Positions 18,793 to 26,970 of a stretch of DNA of 64,000 nucleotides are shown here, piece by piece. The notes below the pieces were generated by a model that saw only the letters and a list, made by a program, of their open reading frames with translations, had not been told where the DNA came from and made no database searches. A program made the position numbers and the translations under genes. The DNA comes from an uncultured Gardnerella sp. GTDB lineage: Bacteria; Actinomycetota; Actinomycetes; Actinomycetales; Bifidobacteriaceae. The stretch covers positions 1 through 64,000 of the forward strand of contig CAMYPG010000002.1 of the NCBI GenBank assembly GCA_947289115.1, in the 5' to 3' direction. Positions within the stretch are counted from its first letter, which is position 1. Every line of letters begins with the position of its first letter.

Positions 18793-18818
18793 TGTGACTC
18801 TTTTCTACGTCTAACCAT
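18789..18818 (-). CDS. Nine-residue leader ORF overlapping oppB
   Basis: ATG at 18818 preceded by GGAGG with 5-nt spacing, reading MVRRRKESQ and ending in a TGA that overlaps the oppB ATG as ATGA. The ribosome site is far better than that of oppB itself. This suggests a translated leader that feeds ribosomes to oppB, or a regulatory peptide with three consecutive Arg codons. Too short for homology; the support is the ribosome site and the overlap. Confidence 0.5.
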   Translation of the reverse strand: MVRRRKESQ

Positions 18819-19277
18819 TGTTACCTCCATCTGGTAACTGCAAGCCTAAAGCTTGCACACTGCCATCGTTTGCTATACCCAGTTGCAAAAGCAAATCAAA
18901 AGCATACTCAAGGCACACTTAAGTAAGCCCTCATAAATGGGACATGTAATTAGTATATTTTTAGCTAACCTATGTACATTGCTTAAAATAAACATGCAAT
19001 AATACGGAATAAATATCAATTATCACAAAAATTAATACACAAAATCAACAAAACATCAGAATATTTAACGGAATTATTTAAATTTTACGAAAATTAGTTT
19101 CGTAAATCGTAATAAAAGTGTAAATACAATAACATTTCGTACTAACAAAACACATTGCAATTAGTTTTACTAGCATCCTACTAAAAAGCACAAATCACGC
19201 AAAACGCTACTCGTGCATTGAACACGCTACAATAACGCTTATTCGCCTATTTTCAACCTAACAACAAAAGGAGATAT
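18819..19277. other. Divergent intergenic region between opp operon and pepC
   Basis: About 460 bp, very AT-rich, containing the promoters of two divergent peptide-use units. A small inverted repeat GCAAGC-CTAAA-GCTTGC lies at about 18841-18857. No further gene, RNA or strong hairpin was seen. Confidence 0.5.
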
Positions 19278-20717
19278 ATGTCTGAAAACGTAAAAGCCGT
19301 TACCATAGACAACGTGCGCGAATATTCCAAGCATTTTAACGAACAGCGAGCAAATCGAGTAGCCGCAAACGCTTCTGTAGCAAGCGGCGTTCTTAAAGCT
19401 GCAACAAGCTATCAAGGACAACGCGCTTTACCACGCAACTTCTCCATAGAATTAAAACAAGGATCAATAACAAACCAACAGCACTCTGGACGTTGCTGGA
19501 TGTTCGCTTCCCTTAACACTTTGCGTTACGAATTAATGCACAAGTGGAATTTAGACGACTTCGAGTTTTCCGAAAGCTACCTGTTCTTCTGGGACAAGAT
19601 TGAAAAGGCAAATGCGTACTTGGAAAACGTGTTGGCAACATTAGACGAAACCCTAGATAGTCGAGTCTTTGAAAACATTAACTACGGTCCGATCGACGAC
19701 GGCGGATGGTGGCAAATGTTCGTTAACTTGGTAAACAAGTACGGACTCGTACCAAAAAGCGCATACCCAGATTCACAGAATGCTATTGACTCAGATGCAT
19801 TCGTACAATACATAAATACCAAGTTGCGTGAATTCGCGGCTGAATTGCGCGAAGCACACAAGAACGGTACTTCCATAGAAGAGTTGCGCGAAATGAAAAT
19901 CCGCGACCTTGAAACCGTATACCGTATGACAGCTATCGCACTTGGCGAGCCACCAGAGCGTTTCGACTTTATTGCACGTACTAAAGATGACGACGATAAG
20001 AAAGACGAAAAGGACGACAAAAAGAACGAAGCCAAAGAAGACGATAAGAAGGACGATAAGCCAAAGACTGGCAAAGACGATCGTCCAATGATTCGCGAAT
20101 ATGGAATAACACCACTAGAATTCGCAAAGAAATACGTTCCAATTGACGTAAACGACTTTGTGAGCTTGTGCAACTCCCCAATGGAACACACTCCGTTCAA
20201 CAAGCTCTATCAGCTTAAATACACCACAAACGTTGCTGAGACGAAGGAAATGGAGTTTGCAAACGTTGCGCTAGAAGTATTCCGAAAAGCAGCTGTCGAT
20301 CAGCTAAAAGACGGACACCCAATTTGGTTTGCTTGCGATTGCACGCAATTCTCGCTAAGGCAAGATGGGTTCTTTGACCCAGCAGTTGTGCGCGTAGACG
20401 AGCTATTCGATGTAGAGTTTACATTCGACAAAGCTAAAGGTTTGGAATATATGGATTGCCCAGGCAACCACGCAATGACCTTTACTGGCGTAAACCTTAA
20501 CAAAGATGGTGAGCCAGACCGCTGGAAGATTGAAAACAGCTGGGGTAAAGATAACGGCGAAGACGGATACTACGTTGGATCCGCGCAGTGGTTTGACCGC
20601 TACGTTACAGAAATCATTATTAACAAGAAGTATCTTGATGAAGCAACGCGAGCAATATTGGATCAGGAGCCTGTAATGCTTGATCCGTGGATTCCACTTA
20701 CAAAGCGCTGCCGCTAA
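19278..20717 (+). CDS. pepC: Aminopeptidase C (bleomycin hydrolase family, C1B)
   Basis: Cytosolic cysteine aminopeptidase that trims imported peptides. The catalytic triad is visible: Cys73 in SGRCWMFASL, His398 in GNHAMTF and Asn420 in ENSWG. At 479 residues it is longer than the usual 440-450 because of a highly charged Asp/Lys insertion at about residues 235-268, between the two halves of the papain fold. AAGGAG lies 6 nt before the ATG. It diverges from the oligopeptide importer operon, a sensible functional neighbour. Confidence 0.95.
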   Translation: MSENVKAVTIDNVREYSKHFNEQRANRVAANASVASGVLKAATSYQGQRALPRNFSIELKQGSITNQQHSGRCWMFASLNTLRYELMHKWNLDDFEFSESYLFFWDKIEKANAYLENVLATLDETLDSRVFENINYGPIDDGGWWQMFVNLVNKYGLVPKSAYPDSQNAIDSDAFVQYINTKLREFAAELREAHKNGTSIEELREMKIRDLETVYRMTAIALGEPPERFDFIARTKDDDDKKDEKDDKKNEAKEDDKKDDKPKTGKDDRPMIREYGITPLEFAKKYVPIDVNDFVSLCNSPMEHTPFNKLYQLKYTTNVAETKEMEFANVALEVFRKAAVDQLKDGHPIWFACDCTQFSLRQDGFFDPAVVRVDELFDVEFTFDKAKGLEYMDCPGNHAMTFTGVNLNKDGEPDRWKIENSWGKDNGEDGYYVGSAQWFDRYVTEIIINKKYLDEATRAILDQEPVMLDPWIPLTKRCR

Positions 20718-20743
20718 ACTTGATTTAGCACAAGCTGATTTAC

Positions 20744-20777
20744 AAACGCAGATTGCCACGCAGTCTGCGTTTTTTTG
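20744..20777 (+). terminator. Intrinsic terminator of pepC
   Basis: Stem AAACGCAGA / TCTGCGTTT with an 11-nt loop, followed by a run of seven T. It begins 27 bp after the pepC stop. Confidence 0.9.
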
Positions 20778-20786
20778 ACCCAGATT

Positions 20787-20926
20787 CGTTACATCTGTCT
20801 CGCTCGTGAGGCATTTGTAACGATTTTTGGCTTAATTTCGTTATATTTGCATCATCGATGAGATATTTGTAACGTTTTTTGGCTTAATTTCGTTACATTT
20901 GTCTCGCTCGTGATGCAAATATAACG
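20787..20926. repeat. Three 36-bp palindromic units at exact 52-bp spacing
   Basis: Units at 20787-20822, 20839-20874 and 20891-20926, each beginning CGTTA and ending TAACG, so each can form a hairpin. The two 16-bp spacers are nearly identical (tTTTTGGCTTAATTT). The left arm of unit 2 (CGTTATATTTGCATC) is the exact reverse complement of the right arm of unit 3. It lies between the pepC terminator and the candidate small RNA. There are no cas genes and the units are not CRISPR-like. Confidence 0.85.
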
Positions 20927-20959
20927 CAAGCGATACGAGTAGACTGCAAGAGCTTGAAA

Positions 20960-21075
20960 AAGATAAAAAGAAGCCCGGTGGGAAAGAGAAGACCCACCGG
21001 GGCAGAGAGAAAGAGAGAAGAAGGTTTCAGTTATGGGGTTCGCGAACGAACCTCACTGATGGATAACCATCAGCA
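20960..21075 (-). ncRNA. Candidate small RNA with three hairpins and its own terminator
   Basis: On the minus strand a TATAAT box (21082-21087) is followed about 7 nt later by three structures. The first is hairpin TGATGG-TTAT-CCATCA. The second is hairpin GGTTCG-TTCG-CGAACC, a UUCG-type tetraloop. The third, after a 30-nt pyrimidine-rich single strand (CTTCTTCTCTCTTTCTCTC), is a 9-bp GC-rich stem CCCGGTGGG / CCCACCGGG followed by CTTCTTTTTATCTTTTT. The unit has the form of a stand-alone small regulatory RNA of about 115 nt. No coding frame is likely. It could instead be an elaborate metG terminator, since metG ends 135 bp upstream. I do not recognise the family. Confidence 0.6.
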
Positions 21076-21081
21076 ATACTC

Positions 21082-21087
21082 ATTATA
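21082..21087 (-). promoter_or_regulatory. -10 box for the candidate small RNA
   Basis: Exact TATAAT on the minus strand, placed so that transcription would start at the first hairpin of the candidate RNA. A poor -35 (TGTTTT-like) lies about 17-18 nt upstream. Confidence 0.45.
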
Positions 21088-21209
21088 ACCACACTTTTCT
21101 CGCAAAACACGCATATAACCTAAAAATTTCCTTAAAAAATTTTTTAAATCCTGATAGTCAACCTATTTTTTGTTACATGCATCACTATAACTTAAAATTT
21201 TTCGTTTAA

Positions 21210-23075
21210 TCACTTAGATTCTAGTGATTTTTTAGCTGCAGCCAATCTTTCTTCGTCAGCTTTACGACGAGCGGCAAGCGCAGATTCAAAACGCTCAAGC
21301 TCCTCATCAATAGCCTCTTTAGGAATTTTGGCAAAAATCGGAGTTGGCTTAGCGACAGGCGTACCAGTCACTAATTCCTCACTCTCCCACGGGTGAACAG
21401 TTTCTCCAAGACGATAGTCGCCAGTAATAATCGGATACTTAAAATCTGGATTATCTAAGTCAGTCACCTCTTCAATTCTTGGCAGAGGAGAGAACACACC
21501 CGTACCACCAAGAGCTTCCCACACTTTTTGCGCAGAATGTGGCAAGAATGGAGCAAGTAAATGATTAGCATCAGAGACAGCTTGAGCTGCAACGTGCAAA
21601 ACAGTACCAAGACGTGCTTCATCATCTTTAATCTTCCAAGGCTCAGTTGCAGAAATGTACTTGTTGATATCCGACACAACACGCATTGCCTCGTTAAGCG
21701 CATTCTTCTGATGATGACGTTCAATCAAACCACCAACAATCTCAAAAGCATTAGAGGTTTGATCGAGCAAAGCGCGATCCATATCTGTCATTGAATTTTC
21801 ATCCAGAGCAGGAATCTCTCCGAAATTCTTATGAATCAAATTAGCGACACGATTTACCAAATTACCCCAGCTGGCAGCAAGCTCTTCGTTATTATGACGA
21901 ACAAATTCTGCCCAAGTAAAGTCGGCATCAGAATTTTCAGGACCAGCAATAGAAATGTAGTAACGCACAGCATCCACAGGATAACGCGCCAAAATATCCT
22001 TCACGTAAATCACAATTCCACGCGAAGAACTGAACTTCTTGCCTTCCATAGTCATAAACTCAGAAGCAACAACTTGCTCAGGCATATTCAACGGGCCATA
22101 AACTCCAGCCTCGCCACCCTTAGAGCCAGCGCCATTATATGCAAGCATTTCTGAAGGCCAAATCTGAGAATGGAAGGTGATGTTATCTTTGCCCATAAAG
22201 TAATAGCCAGGAGACTTAGGGTCACACCACCAATCGCGCCAAGCATCCGGCTTACCTTGACGGCGTGCCCATTCAATAGATGCAGACAAGTAGCCAATAA
22301 CAGCGTCAAACCACACGTACAGGCGCTTATTCGGGTTATCAACCCATCCTTCTACAGGAACAGGAATACCCCAGTCAATATCACGAGTTATAGCTCGAGG
22401 CTTAACTTCCTTAAATAATCCAATCGAGAAGTTGATAACATTTGTACGCCAACCATCCCTTGAATTAAGCCAGCTTAAATTAGCATCAGCTAAAGCAGGC
22501 AAATCGAGGAAGTAATGCTCTGTTTCTTCAAATCGCGGAGTTTCGCCGTTAATCTTAGATACAGGGTTAATAAGCTCATCTGGATCAAGCTCGTTTCCGC
22601 AAGCATCGCACTGGTCGCCTCGAGCACCATCTGCTCCGCAAAGTGGGCATGTGCCCTCAATGTAGCGATCTGGAAGAGTACGACCTGTAGAAGGCGAAAT
22701 CGCAACCTTTTGAGTACCCTTATAAATGTAGCCGTTCTTTAAGCACTGACGGAACATCTCTTGAACAACGTGCTCATGATTTGCTGTAGTCGTGCGCGTA
22801 AACAAATCGTAGCTTAAACCCAAATCGCACAAATCTTTAGTAATCACGCGATTATAGCGGTTAGCAAGCTCCTGAGCACTAACGCCTTCTTTATCTGCCT
22901 CAACTAAAATCGGCGTGCCATGTTCGTCTGTACCAGAAACCATAAGCACGTCATTGCCCTTCATACGCTCATAACGCGCATACACGTCTGAAGGAACACC
23001 AAATCCTGCAACGTGACCAATATGACGAGGGCCATTTGCGTAAGGCCATGCAACATTCACCAAAATATGACTCAT
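21210..23075 (-). CDS. metG: Methionyl-tRNA synthetase
   Basis: Class I aminoacyl-tRNA synthetase charging tRNA-Met. The HIGH box appears as HIGH in [12 protein letters not shown] near residue 20. A zinc-binding knuckle [17 protein letters not shown] lies near 140-157, and KFSSSRG (KMSKS) near 335. The C-terminal helical anticodon-binding domain carries no added EMAP domain, fitting the 621-residue length. The ATG at 23075 is taken as start; a TTG two codons earlier is open. Neither has a good ribosome site. Confidence 0.95.
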   Translation of the reverse strand: MSHILVNVAWPYANGPRHIGHVAGFGVPSDVYARYERMKGNDVLMVSGTDEHGTPILVEADKEGVSAQELANRYNRVITKDLCDLGLSYDLFTRTTTANHEHVVQEMFRQCLKNGYIYKGTQKVAISPSTGRTLPDRYIEGTCPLCGADGARGDQCDACGNELDPDELINPVSKINGETPRFEETEHYFLDLPALADANLSWLNSRDGWRTNVINFSIGLFKEVKPRAITRDIDWGIPVPVEGWVDNPNKRLYVWFDAVIGYLSASIEWARRQGKPDAWRDWWCDPKSPGYYFMGKDNITFHSQIWPSEMLAYNGAGSKGGEAGVYGPLNMPEQVVASEFMTMEGKKFSSSRGIVIYVKDILARYPVDAVRYYISIAGPENSDADFTWAEFVRHNNEELAASWGNLVNRVANLIHKNFGEIPALDENSMTDMDRALLDQTSNAFEIVGGLIERHHQKNALNEAMRVVSDINKYISATEPWKIKDDEARLGTVLHVAAQAVSDANHLLAPFLPHSAQKVWEALGGTGVFSPLPRIEEVTDLDNPDFKYPIITGDYRLGETVHPWESEELVTGTPVAKPTPIFAKIPKEAIDEELERFESALAARRKADEERLAAAKKSLESK

Positions 23076-23284
23076 AGCCAAATATTATCTTGTTCAGCGA
23101 GGACACCTTAATAAAAAACATATACACATATGCACATTTTTTAATGTAAAAATGCTTAAAAATCCACTTTTACACATTTCGCAAAAATCTTATGGACAAC
23201 ATGAACAAACGTATCTATTCTGTCTAAAACCATATGTCTAAAAAATTATTCCCAATCATTATGTCTAACAAGAAAGGAGGGATT

Positions 23285-24139
23285 ATGAATAACGAAGCAG
23301 AAATTATTGCAAACAAAACTATTAACAATTCGACTAATACTACAAGTAAATACACATGCAAAACAACCGATAAGCGAACAAATAAAAGAACAGATAAACC
23401 CACAATCAAGCCAATCGCTAAAAATTTAAAAAAGACTTCAAGACAGACTTCAAAAAGCAGAAACTATGATGCGAATAAATACAGTACGACTAAAGATATA
23501 GCTCAAGAAACAAAAATAATTCTTGAAAATTACGACAATAAAAATCAACACATTGACATTAGTAAAAATCTTCCAACCTTACTAGACACAACGCATCTGC
23601 CAGGACCATTGTGCATGAAGAAATTATCTAAATTCGGAGCTTTTGAACGATTGTCAATAAGAAGCGGATTTGCACATTCCACTGCAAAGTCCATTGAGGG
23701 GCGGTGCAAAATACTCAAAAAACTAATACCACGAGACTCTGCAGCATGCATGTTTACAGCATCATGGATTTGGCTTGGAGGAACAATTCCAAACATATTA
23801 GACATTATCTCTGGCAGCCATTATCGTGTAGTGCCACATGATCATCCATTACGAGTATTCAGACGAAAATTGTTGAAGAGAGAACAAAAGGTGATTAAAG
23901 ATTTGCGCATAACATCTCCTGCTCGAACAATCTGCGACATAGCATTAACACCATCTAAAAATATTTACGACGAGATACGCAAAAAAGACACAATTTTCAA
24001 TCTGATTCAAGAATATGGCACAAGCTTTAAAGAATGCGAAAAAATCATAAATAGCAACCCACATTTTCCAGGAGCGCAAAAAGCAAAAGATTGGCTAAAA
24101 AACGTTATAGAACAGGAAGATATTTTTTATGAATATTAA
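23285..24139 (+). CDS. AbiEi-like/DUF559-associated protein, function uncertain
   Basis: Protein of 284 residues starting 5 nt after an AAAGGAGGG ribosome site. The first 90 residues are low-complexity, rich in Lys, Thr and Asn. The centre resembles the AbiEi-type antitoxin/regulator family of actinobacteria: a tryptophan-rich segment ACMFTASWIWLGG, an HYRVVPHDHPLRV strand and the conserved ITSPARTICDIAL motif near residue 220. The C-terminal nuclease-like domain found in some relatives is absent. Base composition is more AT-rich than its neighbours, suggesting transfer. It overlaps the next gene by 11 nt. A toxin partner of AbiEii type is not present, so its role is open. Confidence 0.5.
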   Translation: MNNEAEIIANKTINNSTNTTSKYTCKTTDKRTNKRTDKPTIKPIAKNLKKTSRQTSKSRNYDANKYSTTKDIAQETKIILENYDNKNQHIDISKNLPTLLDTTHLPGPLCMKKLSKFGAFERLSIRSGFAHSTAKSIEGRCKILKKLIPRDSAACMFTASWIWLGGTIPNILDIISGSHYRVVPHDHPLRVFRRKLLKREQKVIKDLRITSPARTICDIALTPSKNIYDEIRKKDTIFNLIQEYGTSFKECEKIINSNPHFPGAQKAKDWLKNVIEQEDIFYEY

Positions 24140-24440
24140 TATTGAACATTTAAATCAAGTACAAGAAAATACAGAAAATTTCCATAAAACACAAACAAAA
24201 GATCTACCACCAAAACCGCCAATTATTCTCACAGAACAAGTAGCATGCTGTGAAAATACAGACAAAGAAATACTTTGGCACATAGCGAGAAACATTCCGC
24301 ACTTACGAAAATGGGTTATAGCAAACCCAGCCGCTGACGCAAAAATACTGGAGTATATTTCACAGAAAGGAGGTCCAGATGTTAAGCATAGCTTAGACGT
24401 ACTTTTAGAAAGCTATGATTACGCGAAACAGATTTCATGA
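24129..24440 (+). CDS. Small protein with leucine-rich-variant-like segment
   Basis: 103 residues with a disordered N-terminus of about 45 residues. A segment DKEILWHIARNIPHLRKWVI follows, continuing ANPAADAKILEYISQKGG, which resembles one unit of the variant leucine-rich repeats of actinobacterial proteins (LW-x-IA-x3-P-x-LR-x-WV-x-ANP). It overlaps the preceding AbiEi-like gene by 11 nt, so both are co-translated. It meets rsmI tail to tail, the two stop codons sharing TCATGA. Function unknown. Confidence 0.6.
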   Translation: MNINIEHLNQVQENTENFHKTQTKDLPPKPPIILTEQVACCENTDKEILWHIARNIPHLRKWVIANPAADAKILEYISQKGGPDVKHSLDVLLESYDYAKQIS

Positions 24441-25328
24441 CTTGATGTTTAAACAAGCAGCATAAACTTCTTTACGATTCGCAAAAGAACCGTCTGAAAG
24501 AGGATTTTGTGAAACAATACGCGTTATAGCATCTTTAATACGCAAACCCTCATTTTGCGAAAGATCGTAAGACATTTGCGCAAGCTGTTCAACGCTCAAA
24601 TCAATGTTTCGCTGCTTGATTTCTTCATCGCTAGCTCCCGCAATCACAAGAACAATTTCTCCGCGCGGAGGGTCGTTTTCTACGCTTTTGCATATTTGAG
24701 AGATTGTTCCTCGCCTTATTTCCTCAAAATCCTTTGTAAGCTCGCGACATAACGCCATTTTGCGATCTGCGCCAAAAACTGCAAGAAGATCTTCCATTGA
24801 CTCCGCAATTCTGTGCGGCGCCTCATAAAAAACGATTGTTCGCCGCTCTGAAAGAAGCGAGCGCAAATGCTGCTGTCTGTCTCCAGATTTACGCGGCAAA
24901 AAACCTTCGTAGCAAAAACGGTCTGTTGGCAAGCCAGAAAGCGCTAGAGCATCTAGTACGGCACTCGGCCCAGGAGCGCAAGTAACAGGCAAATCGCGCT
25001 CTATTGCACGGCGAACGATCGCAAGCCCTGGGTCGTTAATCGTAGGCATACCAGCGTCGGAAACAACAAGAACGGTATTGCCTTGCTCAACCTTATCCAG
25101 CAAGCCATCTGCCTTGTTGTGCTCATTGTGATCATGATATGCAATAACTTGCCCAGAAACATGCACGCCAAGGCGATTTGCAAGGTCGTAAAGCCTGCGC
25201 GTGTCTTCCGCTGCAACAATATCCGCGGTTTCTAGAAGATTAATCAAGCGCGATGAAGCATCTCCCATATTGCCAATAGGAGTGGCTGCAAGAACAACTT
25301 TACCTAAATTATCTTCTTCATTACGCAT
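24435..25328 (-). CDS. rsmI: 16S rRNA (cytidine-1402-2'-O)-methyltransferase
   Basis: SAM-dependent tetrapyrrole-methylase-fold enzyme that 2'-O-methylates C1402 in the decoding centre. Diagnostic motifs are VLAATPIGNMGDAS at residues 11-24, AEDTRRL near 40, SDAGMPTINDPG near 90 and PGPSAVLDALALSGLPTDRF near 118-137. The ATG at 25328 has AAGGAG 7 nt upstream, so the longer in-frame extension is not used. Length 297 residues is normal. Its 3' end overlaps the convergent LRV-like gene by 6 bp. Confidence 0.95.
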   Translation of the reverse strand: MRNEEDNLGKVVLAATPIGNMGDASSRLINLLETADIVAAEDTRRLYDLANRLGVHVSGQVIAYHDHNEHNKADGLLDKVEQGNTVLVVSDAGMPTINDPGLAIVRRAIERDLPVTCAPGPSAVLDALALSGLPTDRFCYEGFLPRKSGDRQQHLRSLLSERRTIVFYEAPHRIAESMEDLLAVFGADRKMALCRELTKDFEEIRRGTISQICKSVENDPPRGEIVLVIAGASDEEIKQRNIDLSVEQLAQMSYDLSQNEGLRIKDAITRIVSQNPLSDGSFANRKEVYAACLNIKS

Positions 25329-25483
25329 CTTAAATCTCCTTATAAAACCTCTTAAGACTCTACACGAATTTATAAAATAACGCACTTAAAAAATAAGATA
25401 TTTGATTAGAATTATGCTTAGTAATTGCGCTTAGTAATTATGCTTAACATAAATTGCAAATAAGCAAAACGAAAAGAGATACC

Positions 25484-26329
25484 ATGAAGATTATAGAACG
25501 CCAAATTAAAGGCATTGACGGTAGTAGCGCGCTTCTTACTGGATATGTTTTAGATGACAACTTAGATAGCGAAGGGGATCAAACACGCCCAGCAGTGCTG
25601 ATTTTGCCAGGCGGCGGATTCTTGCGCGTTTCTAATCGCGAAGCAGAACCTGTTGCTATGAAGTTTGCTGCTGCTGGATTCCACGCATTTGTTCTGCGCT
25701 ATTCTCTTGTGCCTAGTGCACACCCGACTCAGCTTTTGGAAGCAGCACAAGCTATGCAATTGATTCGCAATAATGCAAAAGAATGGCATGTAGATGCGCA
25801 AAAAGTGGCGATTATTGGATTCTCTGCAGGAGGCCATGTTGCAGCAAATCTTGCGACTAGCGTTAGCGACGATGTTGAAGAAACAAATGGATACAACGCA
25901 AATGATGTTCGTCCAAACGCTCTTATGCTTGCTTACCCAGTGATTTCCGCTGGCGAATACGCACATAAGCCAACTTTCGACCGTCTTTTTGGAAGCGTAG
26001 ATTCTAACACTCGCGCGCAACTCGTTGAACAGCTTTCGCTTGAAAACCACGTTGATTCTAAGACTCCACCTGTGTTCGTTTGGCAAACGATTACAGACCA
26101 AACGGTTCCAGTTCAAAACTCAATTATGTTTATTAATGCTTGTGTTAAAGCTGGCGTAAGCGTGGAAGCACATTTGTTCCCTAAGGGTCCGCACGGCTTG
26201 GCTTTGGCTGTTAAAGAAACTGCTAAGCGCGATGAAAATGGCGCAGTGATTCCTGAGTTTGTACAACCAGAAGTTCAGCAGTGGATTGATCTTGCTTGCG
26301 ATTGGCTTCGTCGCACATTTGCGTGCTAA
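25484..26329 (+). CDS. Alpha/beta-hydrolase, esterase/acetylxylan esterase type
   Basis: Cytosolic alpha/beta-hydrolase of 281 residues. The oxyanion-hole region is ILPGGGFLRVSNREAEP near 40-56, the nucleophile elbow is GFSAGGH near 115-121 (catalytic Ser), an acidic residue lies in QTITDQTVP, and the catalytic His is in FPKGPHGLAL near 238. This pattern fits the BD-FAE/Aes-like esterases acting on acylated sugars or small esters. The ATG at 25484 has AAGAGA upstream. Substrate is not determinable. It stands alone, followed by a family B/A repeat cluster. Confidence 0.8.
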   Translation: MKIIERQIKGIDGSSALLTGYVLDDNLDSEGDQTRPAVLILPGGGFLRVSNREAEPVAMKFAAAGFHAFVLRYSLVPSAHPTQLLEAAQAMQLIRNNAKEWHVDAQKVAIIGFSAGGHVAANLATSVSDDVEETNGYNANDVRPNALMLAYPVISAGEYAHKPTFDRLFGSVDSNTRAQLVEQLSLENHVDSKTPPVFVWQTITDQTVPVQNSIMFINACVKAGVSVEAHLFPKGPHGLALAVKETAKRDENGAVIPEFVQPEVQQWIDLACDWLRRTFAC

Positions 26330-26339
26330 TCGACCTGTC

Positions 26340-26772
26340 TTCGAGCTTAGAGCGTAGCGCGGTTCCATTGCTTGGTATTGCGCGAGGTTTGAGTATTTCT
26401 CTCCTCGCAAGTCCCGTCGCTGCGCTCCTCTTTTATTGCTCGTATAGAAATACATCAAACCTTCTGAATATCTAACACTTTTGCGTATCTTTTATCACCG
26501 AGATTCTTGATTTTTCTTGCTGCTTCAGCGAATCACCATTTCATGCTGCGAATCGACTTGCATGAGCGCTTAAAGCGTAGCGCGCGAATGCACTTCGATT
26601 CGCTGAGCTTGCTCAAAGTTGAAAGCACAGTGTGCTTTCAACGCAAGCGAAGACGTGAGCGCGCTGTAACGCGCGAGCGATACATCTCATTCAGTGCGAA
26701 AAATCTTGAATCTCCACCTCACTTGCGCGACGACCTGCCTTCGCGCTTAGACCGCGCGAACGACAGGACCTG
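26340..26772 (-). repeat. Family B structured repeat, copy 1 (with internal palindrome)
   Basis: Minus-strand copy of the large structured repeat. Outer arms lie at 26696-26715 and 26500-26520 (GAGATTCAAGATTTTTCGC pairing with its partner, with a central AA/AA mismatch). The tail hairpin AGGTTTGA...TCAAACCT has arms at 26446-26462 and 26385-26400. Unlike other copies, the first hairpin is interrupted by about 150 bp containing a 25-nt near-perfect palindrome at 26618-26642. The 640-bp gap between the esterase and surface protein genes consists of this element, a family A pair and a terminator. Confidence 0.75.
26618..26642. repeat. Palindromic hairpin module, sequence type 1
   Basis: GTTGAAAGCACA / TGTGCTTTCAAC, 12-bp perfect arms around a single base, with outer arms GCTTGC and GCAAGC. 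The same palindrome recurs at 63039-63063, and a different but equally paired one sits at 62641-62663 in the same sequence context. Confidence 0.8.
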
Positions 26773-26873
26773 CCCGAGATTGTACGTGATTTAGGTCAAA
26801 TTTGGTACAAACTCGGGAAAACAATTCCGCTTTTTGTAGCTCTAATCAGCGTGTCTAACTACAAAAAGCGGAA
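26773..26873. repeat. Family A hairpins, two units with different stems
   Basis: First unit 26773-26817: CCCGAG..TTGTAC pairs with GTACAA..CTCGGG around the conserved loop GTGATTTAGGTCAAATTTG. Second unit 26825-26873: perfect 15-bp stem TTCCGCTTTTTGTAG / CTACAAAAAGCGGAA around a different loop. They may act as terminators for either flank. Confidence 0.75.
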
Positions 26874-26901
26874 ACAACAGACGAAACACAAAGCAAAAAC
26901 A

Positions 26902-26943
26902 AAACGTCGCCCACACACCGTGATTGATGTGTTGACGACGTTT
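26902..26943. terminator. Bidirectional terminator after the 27-kb surface protein gene
   Basis: Stem AAACGTCG / CGACGTTT with inner pairing CACAC / GTGTT; T-rich on both sides. It lies 28 bp beyond the stop of the minus-strand surface protein. A near-identical copy, sharing about 30 contiguous bases, lies at 30297-30338 on the other side of the gene. Confidence 0.8.
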
Positions 26944-26970
26944 TATATTATTCACCTGAATTTTCTACGA

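Noticed and set aside
20787..20926. Short CRISPR array
   Set aside because: Only three units, each itself palindromic and non-identical, constant spacers, and no cas genes in the window.
23285..24440. Complete AbiE toxin-antitoxin system
   Set aside because: The first protein shares only the antitoxin-like core motif, and the second is far too small and lacks the nucleotidyltransferase motifs of AbiEii.
26120..26458. 112-codon minus-strand ORF near 26.3 kb
   Set aside because: It combines the tail of family B copy 1 with antisense of the esterase gene; the same repeat frame recurs at other copies without a shared start.
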